NCBI GenBank assembly: GCA_938082505.1
Contig: CALLLH010000020.1
Coordinates: 1 to 64,000, forward strand
Reading direction: 5' to 3'
Length of the DNA stretch: 64,000 bases
DNA from: an uncultured Flavobacteriales bacterium
GTDB lineage: Bacteria; Bacteroidota; Bacteroidia; Flavobacteriales_D; Sanyastnellaceae
The position numbers and the translations under genes are program-made. The notes beneath the pieces were generated by a model that saw only the letters and a program-made list of their open reading frames with translations, made no database searches and was not told where the DNA came from. This document shows, piece by piece, positions 17,537 to 24,897 of the stretch. Position 1 is the first letter of the stretch. Every line of letters begins with the position of its first letter.

Positions 17537-19044
17537 GGGATTGCAATTTCGTGGTTTCCCCGCGTCGTGGCAGCCGCCCGAGCATCGAATTCCAACAATG
17601 CCACGGCCTCGACATGCGCTGTGTGCGGGAATTGGTCCACCAGTTTGAAGCGCTTGAGGACGTAACCGGCTTCGCGGAGGGCGATCAGGTCGCGGGCCTG
17701 TGTGGCGGGGTTGCAACTCACGTAGACCAGCCTTTTGGCCTGAAGCCGGATCACCTTGCGCAGGGACTTGGGGCTGATTCCACTGCGGGGTGGATCCAGC
17801 ACGATGGTGCCGATGCGTCCGGCATACCCCGGATGTTCCAGCAGGAAGCGCCCCACATCCGCGGCGTGGAATTCCAGTCCTTGCACGCCGTTGCGTTCGG
17901 CGCTGCGGCGCGCGTCGATGATGGCCTCCTCGATGAGGTCGACCCCGACCACGCGGGTGCCGCCTTCTCTTGCGAGCAATTGTGCGATGGTGCCGGTCCC
18001 ACAGAACAGGTCCAGGGTCACGGGGTCGTTCGTTGCCACGCTGGGCATGGGGGCTTCGAAAGCATAGGCCATCACCTGCGCATACAGCCGTTCCGCGCAC
18101 TTTGGATTGGTCTGGAAGAAGCTCTTCATCCGGATTTCGAATGACAACCCATGGAGGGACTCCAGCACATGGTCCTCACCCAACACCAGGCGGGAAGACC
18201 CTTCGCGTGCTTCCACCCGCTCGCCGGTGTCGTCATTGAGGGTGTGGATGAATCCGGCCAGTCGAGGGCCCAGCTTTTCCTCGAGCCAGAGTCCGAAAGC
18301 CGGAACATCAAATGACTCCACTCCGGCGGATGTGGTCACGAGGTTGACCAGCAACCGGTCCTCCGCGAGGCTCTTGCGGACCACAAGGAATCGAAAAAAG
18401 CCTTCCCGACGGGGTGCATGCCAGGCCGGAAGTCCCGATGCCGCGCACCGCTGCCGGATTTCGGGCAACAAATTTTCGAAGTCGGCGTCGAACAGACCGC
18501 TGTCCCCTTCGAGATCTTCCACGGCCCACCACGTTCCCCGCGCCTTGAAACCCAGGTGGAATCCATCCCCGAAATCGGCATCGGGGTCTGCATCGGGTCC
18601 GCGTCCGATGGCAGCGAAGCTGTACTCCATTTTGTTGCGGTAGTGGAAGGCGGACGGAGAGTCCAGCCAGCCTTCATAGCGCGATTCGATGTCCGTGATC
18701 TCGCCGATTCGGCGGTACAGGTCGAGGGTTGTCCGTTCCTTGAACTTCCGTTGCTCCTCGAGGGGCAGTGTGATGTAGGGTGCTCCGGGAATCGCCTGGA
18801 AAGGCACGCCGACCTCTTCTGCGGACCGCTTCAGGATGGCGGTGATGCGCGCCTCGGCGTGCCTCCGTTTGCAGAGGGAAATTCGGGCCCTCACGCGCTG
18901 GCCGGCTATCGCGTTGGGGACGAACACGTTGAAGTCGCCTTCATCGGTAGGCACTTTGGCCAGGCCCTTTCCGCCTGATGCGACGTCGAGGATATCGAGT
19001 TCGAGGAGGGTGCCCTTGTGGAAGAGCCGCTGCTTGCGTGCCAA
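17533..19044 (-). CDS. rlmD: 23S rRNA (uracil-C5)-methyltransferase, RlmD/TrmA class, lacking the Fe-S cysteines
   Basis: 503 residues. An N-terminal TRAM domain (about 8-70) is followed by an RNA-recognition region and a C-terminal SAM methyltransferase with FFQTN (309-313), DLFCGTGT (345-352), VLDPPRSG (415-422) and the catalytic Cys in YVSCNP (C444). The reaction is C5 methylation of a uridine in 23S rRNA. Relatives carry a CxxxxxCxxC cluster after the TRAM domain. Here that stretch (about residues 80-100) has no cysteine, so the 4Fe-4S cluster is absent. It is upstream of and overlapping the PyrR-like gene. Confidence 0.9.
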   Translation of the reverse strand: MARKQRLFHKGTLLELDILDVASGGKGLAKVPTDEGDFNVFVPNAIAGQRVRARISLCKRRHAEARITAILKRSAEEVGVPFQAIPGAPYITLPLEEQRKFKERTTLDLYRRIGEITDIESRYEGWLDSPSAFHYRNKMEYSFAAIGRGPDADPDADFGDGFHLGFKARGTWWAVEDLEGDSGLFDADFENLLPEIRQRCAASGLPAWHAPRREGFFRFLVVRKSLAEDRLLVNLVTTSAGVESFDVPAFGLWLEEKLGPRLAGFIHTLNDDTGERVEAREGSSRLVLGEDHVLESLHGLSFEIRMKSFFQTNPKCAERLYAQVMAYAFEAPMPSVATNDPVTLDLFCGTGTIAQLLAREGGTRVVGVDLIEEAIIDARRSAERNGVQGLEFHAADVGRFLLEHPGYAGRIGTIVLDPPRSGISPKSLRKVIRLQAKRLVYVSCNPATQARDLIALREAGYVLKRFKLVDQFPHTAHVEAVALLEFDARAAATTRGNHEIAIP

Positions 19045-19114
19045 TGGAGGGGAGGTGATGAAAAACGGACCGGATGGGGCCCATTCGAGGCAAAAATAGG
19101 CCCCCGCTCCATGC

Positions 19115-19122
19115 TACCTTGC
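19115..19122 (+). promoter_or_regulatory. Possible -7 promoter element of the EEP gene
   Basis: TACCTTGC, four bases before the ATG at 19127, closely resembling TACCTTTG before aroK. No clear TTG lies at the expected -33 distance. Confidence 0.33.
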
Positions 19123-19126
19123 CGTC

Positions 19127-19975
19127 ATGATGAAGGGTGTGATTCGGTCGGTCGGCATGGTGTTGGCGGCCTGGCTCGTGATGACCGGAGAAGCTTGGAC
19201 ACAACATCCCGATGAGATGGCTGTGGTGACGTTCAACATCCGTTATGACAACCCGGGAGACCCGGTTACCTGGGACCAACGGAAGGACAAGGTCACCGGT
19301 TCGGTGGGCTATTTCGATATCATGGGGTTCCAGGAGGCGCTGGCACACCAGGTGGACGACCTCGTGGCCGCGTTGCCGGAGCACGACCATTATGGGGTCG
19401 GCCGGGACGACGGGCGCAGCGGCGGAGAGCATTGCCCCATCTTCTGGAGGCGATCGCGCTTCGACCTCCTGCATGCGGAAACCCAATGGTTGAGCTCGAC
19501 GCCCGAAGTGCCGGGGTCCATAGGGTGGGATGCTTCCCTTCCGCGGATCATGACCCTCGTGCTGTTGCACGACCGCCGCACCGGCAAGATCATCCGGGTG
19601 GTCAATGCCCACCTTTCCCACATTGGTGAAGAGGCCCGGGCACTGTCAGCGCGGATGATGGCCTTGCAATTCTCCATGAGCCGGGCCGATGTGGACCTGT
19701 TGCTGGGGGACTTGAATGCGGAACCGGGAAGTCCTCCGTTGGAAATCCTGGAAGGCGCGGGCCTTGAAGATGCCCATGACATCGCCACGAGGAAATGCCG
19801 GTCCGGCATAGGGACGTATACCGGATTTCCCACCATTGGACTGAGGGGTGCCCCGCGGATAGACCACATCCTGACGCGCGGTGCGGAAGTGGCCTGGTAC
19901 TGCACGGAGGAGCAGATCATCGACGGATTCTACATGTCGGATCACCTTCCAGTCTACATCGCCCTCATCCCATGA
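19127..19975 (+). CDS. Secreted endonuclease/exonuclease/phosphatase (EEP) family protein
   Basis: 282 residues with a signal peptide (cleavage near TQ, residue ~26). All EEP active-site elements are present: N37, E70 (FQE), N160-H162 (NAHL), D195-N197 (GDLN), D246-H247 (RIDHIL) and D272-H273 (SDH). The family covers DNases, sugar and lipid phosphatases and sphingomyelinases; the short signal-peptide form in Bacteroidota is commonly found near transport or nutrient genes. Its stop overlaps the transporter start (ATGA), implying coupled expression. A phosphate- or nucleic-acid-releasing role is inferred. Confidence 0.9.
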   Translation: MMKGVIRSVGMVLAAWLVMTGEAWTQHPDEMAVVTFNIRYDNPGDPVTWDQRKDKVTGSVGYFDIMGFQEALAHQVDDLVAALPEHDHYGVGRDDGRSGGEHCPIFWRRSRFDLLHAETQWLSSTPEVPGSIGWDASLPRIMTLVLLHDRRTGKIIRVVNAHLSHIGEEARALSARMMALQFSMSRADVDLLLGDLNAEPGSPPLEILEGAGLEDAHDIATRKCRSGIGTYTGFPTIGLRGAPRIDHILTRGAEVAWYCTEEQIIDGFYMSDHLPVYIALIP

Positions 19976-21423
19976 ACCTGAGGCAGGCCGTCGCCCTTTG
20001 GGGAGGTCCGGTGGGCTTTGCAGCAGCTTGTATTCTCCTGCCCTCGGGACCTGGGGTAAATGACGCCGCATTGGCGGGTACGGCATGGTGGATGCTCTGG
20101 TGGTGGCTGGGAGGTGCCGTGTCCATCGGACCGACAAGCTTGTTGCCGCTCGTCCTGTTCCCAACATTCGGCGTGCTCGATCTGGCCGCGGCGGCAGCGC
20201 CGTTCGGCTCCAGGTTCATCTGGCTGTTCCTCGGTGGATTCGTGCTGGCCCTGGCCCTGGAGCGCCACGGGTTGCATCGCCGGTTCGCCCTGCACCTGCT
20301 GCACCTGCTGGGCGGAGGCCCGAGACGCACCCTGTTCGGCTTCATGCTGGCCACCGCCCTCTTGAGCATGTGGATCTCGAATACGGCCACCACCCTGATG
20401 ATGCTGCCGATGGCCACTGCGGTCATTGGTCTGCTTGAAGAACGGGGGCGGCAGGTGTCGTGGGGAGGGGCACTCTTTCTCGGCATCGCCTATGGGGCCA
20501 ACACAGGGGGCATGGCCACCTTGGTGGGCACACCTCCGAATGCGGCACTCGCAGGAATTGCCTCAGACCGGTTTGGGCTGGACATCGGTTTCACGGAGTG
20601 GCTCGGCATCGGGCTTCCCATGGCCATGGTGCTCATGGGCTCCGTATTCCTGCTCTTGGTCCTGTTGCATCGGGTGCCCGCTTCGGGAGAGGGCGAAGCA
20701 GGACAGGTCATTCGAAGGGAGCGTGAGGCGCTGGGGCCGATGGGCACGGCTGAGCGCCGCGTGCTTCTGGTCTTTGTGACAACGGCCCTGCTGTGGATGT
20801 TGCGTTCGCCCATCAACATCTGGCTCGACGGATATTTTGCATTGAACGACACCTCGATTGCCGTCGCGGCGGCCATTGCATGCTTCGCCCTTTCTGCCGG
20901 CCGAGGGGGCAACGAAGAAAGAGAAGCGGGCGCCACCGGGGGGGCTGCCCGGTTGCTCGGCGCAGGAGATCTGTCGCGACTTCCGTGGGACATCCTGCTG
21001 TTGTTCGGCGGCGGACTCGCCCTGGCCAAGGGCTTCGAGGCTGCAGGATGGGCCGGCGCGGTGGCGGATGCCGCCGGGAATTGGGGTTTGTCTGGTGGCG
21101 CCATGCTGATCATCGTGACGGTCATGGGGCTGTTTGCCACTGAGCTTATGAGCAACCTCGCATTGACCTTGCTGCTCGTTCCCGTGGTCGGGGCGCTGGC
21201 GGCAGGCATGGGTATGCATCCGCTCTTCTTTGCCATACCCGTGACGTTGGCCTCGAGTTGTGCCTTCATGCTGCCCATGGCGACCCCTCCCAACGCCATC
21301 GTGTTTTCTTCCGGCAGGGTGAGCATGATGACCATGGCCCGAACGGGTTTCCTGCTGAACCTCGTGGCCTGCGCGCTCATCCTCATCATGTGGTGGTGGT
21401 GGGCCCCCGAGGCATGGCGCTGA
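19972..21423 (+). CDS. SLC13/DASS-family anion transporter
   Basis: 483 residues and about 11-12 hydrophobic segments. The two inverted halves show the DASS signatures: SNT (136-138) with GTPPNA (186-191) in the first, and the matching MATPPNA (436-442) in the second. The second SNT position reads SNL (394-396), which removes a threonine that contributes to a Na+ site in cotransporting members. The substrate may be a dicarboxylate, sulfate or phosphate; the sequence does not decide. Start is the ATG at 19972, overlapping the EEP stop. Confidence 0.88.
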   Translation: MNLRQAVALWGGPVGFAAACILLPSGPGVNDAALAGTAWWMLWWWLGGAVSIGPTSLLPLVLFPTFGVLDLAAAAAPFGSRFIWLFLGGFVLALALERHGLHRRFALHLLHLLGGGPRRTLFGFMLATALLSMWISNTATTLMMLPMATAVIGLLEERGRQVSWGGALFLGIAYGANTGGMATLVGTPPNAALAGIASDRFGLDIGFTEWLGIGLPMAMVLMGSVFLLLVLLHRVPASGEGEAGQVIRREREALGPMGTAERRVLLVFVTTALLWMLRSPINIWLDGYFALNDTSIAVAAAIACFALSAGRGGNEEREAGATGGAARLLGAGDLSRLPWDILLLFGGGLALAKGFEAAGWAGAVADAAGNWGLSGGAMLIIVTVMGLFATELMSNLALTLLLVPVVGALAAGMGMHPLFFAIPVTLASSCAFMLPMATPPNAIVFSSGRVSMMTMARTGFLLNLVACALILIMWWWWAPEAWR

Positions 21424-21431
21424 GCGCCCCC

Positions 21432-21462
21432 TTGGTATAACAGTCGATATAGGCTAAATTGG
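21432..21462 (+). promoter_or_regulatory. Candidate promoter of the 21.5-27.5 kb gene series
   Basis: TTG at 21432-21434, a 20-base spacer and TAAATTGG at 21455-21462. Spacing and composition fit the Bacteroidota TTG / TAnnTTTG pattern. A 7-base inverted repeat (AAATTGG at 21456-21462, CCAATTT at 21477-21483) overlaps the -7 box and reaches the TTG start codon, so it could act as an operator or leader hairpin. Confidence 0.45.
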
Positions 21463-21481
21463 AGTAGTCAAATCGACCAAT

Positions 21482-22162
21482 TTGTCAATCCAACGCCACC
21501 TGTACTGTTGTGCCGCCCTGGGCCTTTTCCTGATGGTGGCGGCCCCTTTCGCCCAGGGTCAGGGAACGTGGATGCCCGATTATGATGGGGACGGATTGAT
21601 TTCGACCCCTGACCTGACGGGCTTCCTCACAGCTTGGCAGATGCAGGTCGACTCGATCGTCAGGGGGAGCTGGGAAGTGCATTGCGACGCCGTCATGGAA
21701 GGCGAGGTCCCCTTGGACAGTGTGGAATTCAGGATTGCGGCCATCGACATCCAGTTGAGGGAGGACAGCCTGGGTGTGGAGCAATTGGATACGGCATGGG
21801 TGGACCAGAGCTGGATGGTGACCAACATTCCTGTAGAGCTCAACCATGTGCGGTTTTTTGCCCCCACCCCCTTTGTAACCGGCCAGATCAGCTATCACCC
21901 CGAGGATGACAGCTACATCTGGTACATGGAATTCAACGAGGCCTATTCGTTCACTCCGGAAGACAATCCACTGGCCGGACTGCAGGAAAATGGCTGGTTC
22001 CAGAATCTCTATGTGTTTGAGGAACTGGCGCCGTTCGGACAGTCCATCCTGTTGCCCTTTGGCCATGCCTGGTACCTCGGTCCGCGGTTCAGTGGCGTGG
22101 AGGACATGACCGAGACGTGGACCGTGCTGGACTTCTCCGTGCGGTTCCATGGCGCACCTTGA
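21482..22162 (+). CDS. Small secreted protein with one EF-hand/dockerin-like motif
   Basis: 226 residues from a TTG start at 21482; the next in-frame ATG (residue 18) would destroy the signal peptide, so TTG is preferred. After cleavage near FAQGQ comes one calcium-loop-like motif (DYDGDGLISTPDLTGFL, about 33-49), similar to the C-terminal tails of larger secreted proteins here but placed at the N-terminus. The rest is beta-rich with no recognised domain. It heads a tight series of exported proteins and overlaps the peroxidase gene by 14 bases if that gene starts at 22149. Confidence 0.75.
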   Translation: MSIQRHLYCCAALGLFLMVAAPFAQGQGTWMPDYDGDGLISTPDLTGFLTAWQMQVDSIVRGSWEVHCDAVMEGEVPLDSVEFRIAAIDIQLREDSLGVEQLDTAWVDQSWMVTNIPVELNHVRFFAPTPFVTGQISYHPEDDSYIWYMEFNEAYSFTPEDNPLAGLQENGWFQNLYVFEELAPFGQSILLPFGHAWYLGPRFSGVEDMTETWTVLDFSVRFHGAP

Positions 22163-23231
22163 GCCCGGGGCCGGGCAGATTCGTGATTCAGGTTGCACCT
22201 TTGGAAGGGTGTATCAAAGGTTGACATATGCTGTGGTCCTGGCGGGATGCTTGAGCGTCGTCGGTTGCCGTCCCGAACCACCGGAACGGATACCGCCCGA
22301 CCATTCTCTGGCGGATTTCCTGCAGATTCCCGAGGGGTGGGAGCCCCCGGTTTTTCCGGTGGACAATGGGTTCTCCGATGTGCGTTGGGCACTGGGGCGC
22401 GACCTCTTCTTCGACCCGCGCCTTTCCATCGATGGCAACGTCAGCTGCGCCACGTGCCACATTCCATCCCGTGCCTTCAGCGCTCCGGAAGCCGTGACAC
22501 CGGGGGCATTCGGGGCATTGGGCGAGCGCAATTCGGCCACATTGACCAACGCTGCGTACCAGCCTCATTTCATGTCTGAAGGCGGCGTACCCACCCTCGA
22601 GATGCAGGTTCTCGTGCCTTTGCAGGAGCCTTCGGAGATGGCGCACAACATCGTCACGGTCTGCGAGGAATTGGCCTCCGATTACACCATCCAAGCGAAT
22701 GCGGCCTATGGCCGGGAATTGGACCCCTTCGTGATGACCCGGGCCCTCGCCACCTTCCAGCGTTCCATGTTGAGCGGAGATGCACTCTGGGACCGGTGGC
22801 AGCAAGGCACAGCCACGGTGGGTCCCGCGGTGGAGCGCGGTGCCGGGTTGTTCTCATCGGAAGGCCTCGGTTGCGACCGGTGTCATGCACCGCCGATGTT
22901 CACCACCCACGGATTCGCCAACAACGGCTTGGATGTGGTTTCCATGGATCCTGGCCGGTGGCGGTTGACGGGGCTGCCGGAGGACAGTGGCGTGTTCAAG
23001 ATTCCCACCCTCCGGAACATCGGCTTCACCGCACCCTACATGCACGACGGCAGGTTTTTGAGTTTGCCTGAGGTACTGGACCACTACGCGACAGGGGGAG
23101 CGGGTCACCCCCACCAGGACAGCCTGTTGGAGGCCTTTACCCTGTCGGAGGGAGACAGGGCGGATCTGCTCGCCTTTCTCGGTGCATTGAATGACACCGC
23201 TTTTGTGGACGACGTCCGTTGGACCCCTTGA
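22149..23231 (+). CDS. Di-haem cytochrome c peroxidase family lipoprotein
   Basis: 360 residues. Two c-type haem sites are present, CATCH (100-104) and CDRCH (242-246), with the usual RNSATLTNAA and PTLRNIG segments of the MauG/CcpA family. These periplasmic proteins reduce hydrogen peroxide or oxidise protein substrates. The N-terminus has a hydrophobic segment ending in LAGC34 or VVGC40, a lipoprotein signal. A GTG at 22209 (codon 21) would give a more typical lipoprotein start and no overlap with the previous gene, so the first 20 residues are uncertain. The next gene starts about 22 bases after the stop. Confidence 0.88.
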   Translation: MAHLEPGAGQIRDSGCTFGRVYQRLTYAVVLAGCLSVVGCRPEPPERIPPDHSLADFLQIPEGWEPPVFPVDNGFSDVRWALGRDLFFDPRLSIDGNVSCATCHIPSRAFSAPEAVTPGAFGALGERNSATLTNAAYQPHFMSEGGVPTLEMQVLVPLQEPSEMAHNIVTVCEELASDYTIQANAAYGRELDPFVMTRALATFQRSMLSGDALWDRWQQGTATVGPAVERGAGLFSSEGLGCDRCHAPPMFTTHGFANNGLDVVSMDPGRWRLTGLPEDSGVFKIPTLRNIGFTAPYMHDGRFLSLPEVLDHYATGGAGHPHQDSLLEAFTLSEGDRADLLAFLGALNDTAFVDDVRWTP

Positions 23232-23253
23232 ACCGTTGTATTTTCATTCTGCC

Positions 23254-24879
23254 TTGAAGCGAACATCTTTCTTTTTCGGTGCCCTCTGTTGCGCCCTGAT
23301 GTGGATTCCCCTCACGGCGGTGTCCCAACCCGATGCACCCGAAGACTTGCAGCTGGAGCCCCTGCGGACCTGGATCAAGCAGAATTGGTACGACGGTCTC
23401 TTCACCGACTTGGGTTACAACCAGGCCCGCATCCAGATGTACGGTTTCGTGGATGCCTCGGCCGGTCAGATTGAATGCATCTACACAGGGTTCCAGCAGT
23501 CGAGCGGCTTTGTGACCTACCCGAATCCCATCAACGCCGAGCACCTCGTGCCCCAATCCTTCTATGGGGGGGTGAGTCCGATGAAATCCGACATCTGGTC
23601 CATTCGGCCCTGCCATGGATCGGCCAATTCGGCCCGGAGCAACAAGCCTTTCGGCGAGGTGTCCGATGGCAGCGCCCAATGGTATGGCATCGACGGGGCG
23701 GGCAACTATCTGAGCACGGGATCGACACCGTCCAATCCTGACGATTTCAGCGAAGGCTCAGGAAACCTCTGGGAACCCCGGGAAGAGTTCAAGGGCGACG
23801 TGGCGCGTGCCGTGTTCTATTTCTATACCATGTATCCCACGCAGGCCGGAGACCTCGCGACTGTGGGCGACCCTGCCATGTTGTATGCCTGGCACCTGGA
23901 CGACCCGGTCAGCCCGGTGGAGGTGACACGGAACAACCGCACGGAAACAGCGCAGGGCAACCGCAATCCTTATGTCGACCATCCCGATTGGGTCTACACG
24001 GCTTGGTTCTGGGAGCCTCCGACGGACATTCCGGGGTGTACCGTCCCTGCTGCGTGCAACTACGATGCGGAGGCGACGCTCAACGACGGCAGCTGCATCC
24101 TCATCGGGGGGGAGTGCAACGACGGGGATGCGACCACCTTCGACGATGTCTATACCGATTGCGGGCTCGTGAATTACGGTTGTTCGGGCACGCCTGCCCC
24201 GCCGACCACACCGGAGGGCCCCATCCTCTATCGCGCCTCTTTCCACACGGAGGGTGTGGGGTATGGCTATGACGGGGTGGTGGACAATGCGGCCGTGGCC
24301 GGGGAGACGGAGTGGTTCCTTTCTCCGGCTTCGGGCACCACCGCCATGTGGACGGAGGTCTTCCAGAACGACACGGCCATGACCGTGCGCGACACCGACG
24401 GTCTGGTCACGTGGATTTCGCGACCGGTGGAGGTGCAAGGGGTGACTGATCTGGCGATTTCGGCGGATTTCTCGGGGACGGGAGGCATGACGGGCCCCAC
24501 GGACTACCTCGAATTCGTGGTCCTGCTCGATGGACAGCCCCTGTTCATCGATGGGGTGACCGGGGATGGGACCGGTGCCGTCAACATGTTGTCGCTGCCG
24601 CAGGCTGGAACAATCGAACTGCAGGTCCAGATGCGCAACGACGGTGCAGGCGAGGTCTGGCGCCTCGACGAGCTCATCGTATTCGGGACGCCCCCAGAGC
24701 CGGAGGACTGTCCGACTGACCTCGATGGCGACGGCATCGTAGCCGTTGGGGATGTGCTGCTCCTGTTGGGACAGTTCGGTTGTCTTTCGGGATGCAGCGC
24801 CGACATCACGGGAGACGATGCCGTGACCACCGCCGACATGCTCGCTATCTTGGCGGAGTTCGGCAACGTGTGCTTTTGA
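23254..24879 (+). CDS. Secreted endonuclease I family nuclease with dockerin-like C-terminal tail
   Basis: 541 residues from a TTG at 23254, which gives a good signal peptide (MKRTSFFFGALCCALMWIPL); the frame is open back to 23191 inside the peroxidase gene. Residues about 35-265 match the EndA/NucM endonuclease I family, with the catalytic EHLVPQS (96-102), PMKSDIW and NSARSNKPFGEV. A GCTVPAACNYD Cys-rich repeat and a jelly-roll-like domain follow. The end is two EF-hand-like loops (CPTDLDGDGIVAV..., then DITGDDAVTTADML) closing at NVCF. It is predicted to cut extracellular DNA or RNA. No usual T9SS tail is present. A longer paralogue lies at 30513-33428. Confidence 0.9.
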   Translation: MKRTSFFFGALCCALMWIPLTAVSQPDAPEDLQLEPLRTWIKQNWYDGLFTDLGYNQARIQMYGFVDASAGQIECIYTGFQQSSGFVTYPNPINAEHLVPQSFYGGVSPMKSDIWSIRPCHGSANSARSNKPFGEVSDGSAQWYGIDGAGNYLSTGSTPSNPDDFSEGSGNLWEPREEFKGDVARAVFYFYTMYPTQAGDLATVGDPAMLYAWHLDDPVSPVEVTRNNRTETAQGNRNPYVDHPDWVYTAWFWEPPTDIPGCTVPAACNYDAEATLNDGSCILIGGECNDGDATTFDDVYTDCGLVNYGCSGTPAPPTTPEGPILYRASFHTEGVGYGYDGVVDNAAVAGETEWFLSPASGTTAMWTEVFQNDTAMTVRDTDGLVTWISRPVEVQGVTDLAISADFSGTGGMTGPTDYLEFVVLLDGQPLFIDGVTGDGTGAVNMLSLPQAGTIELQVQMRNDGAGEVWRLDELIVFGTPPEPEDCPTDLDGDGIVAVGDVLLLLGQFGCLSGCSADITGDDAVTTADMLAILAEFGNVCF

Positions 24880-24897
24880 TTGTCGTTCCAGAATCTG

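Noticed and set aside
17537-18100. Upstream extension of the phosphoribosyltransferase frame
   Set aside because: It lies wholly inside rlmD, is Arg-rich without domain similarity, and the ATG at 17536 gives a normal family length.
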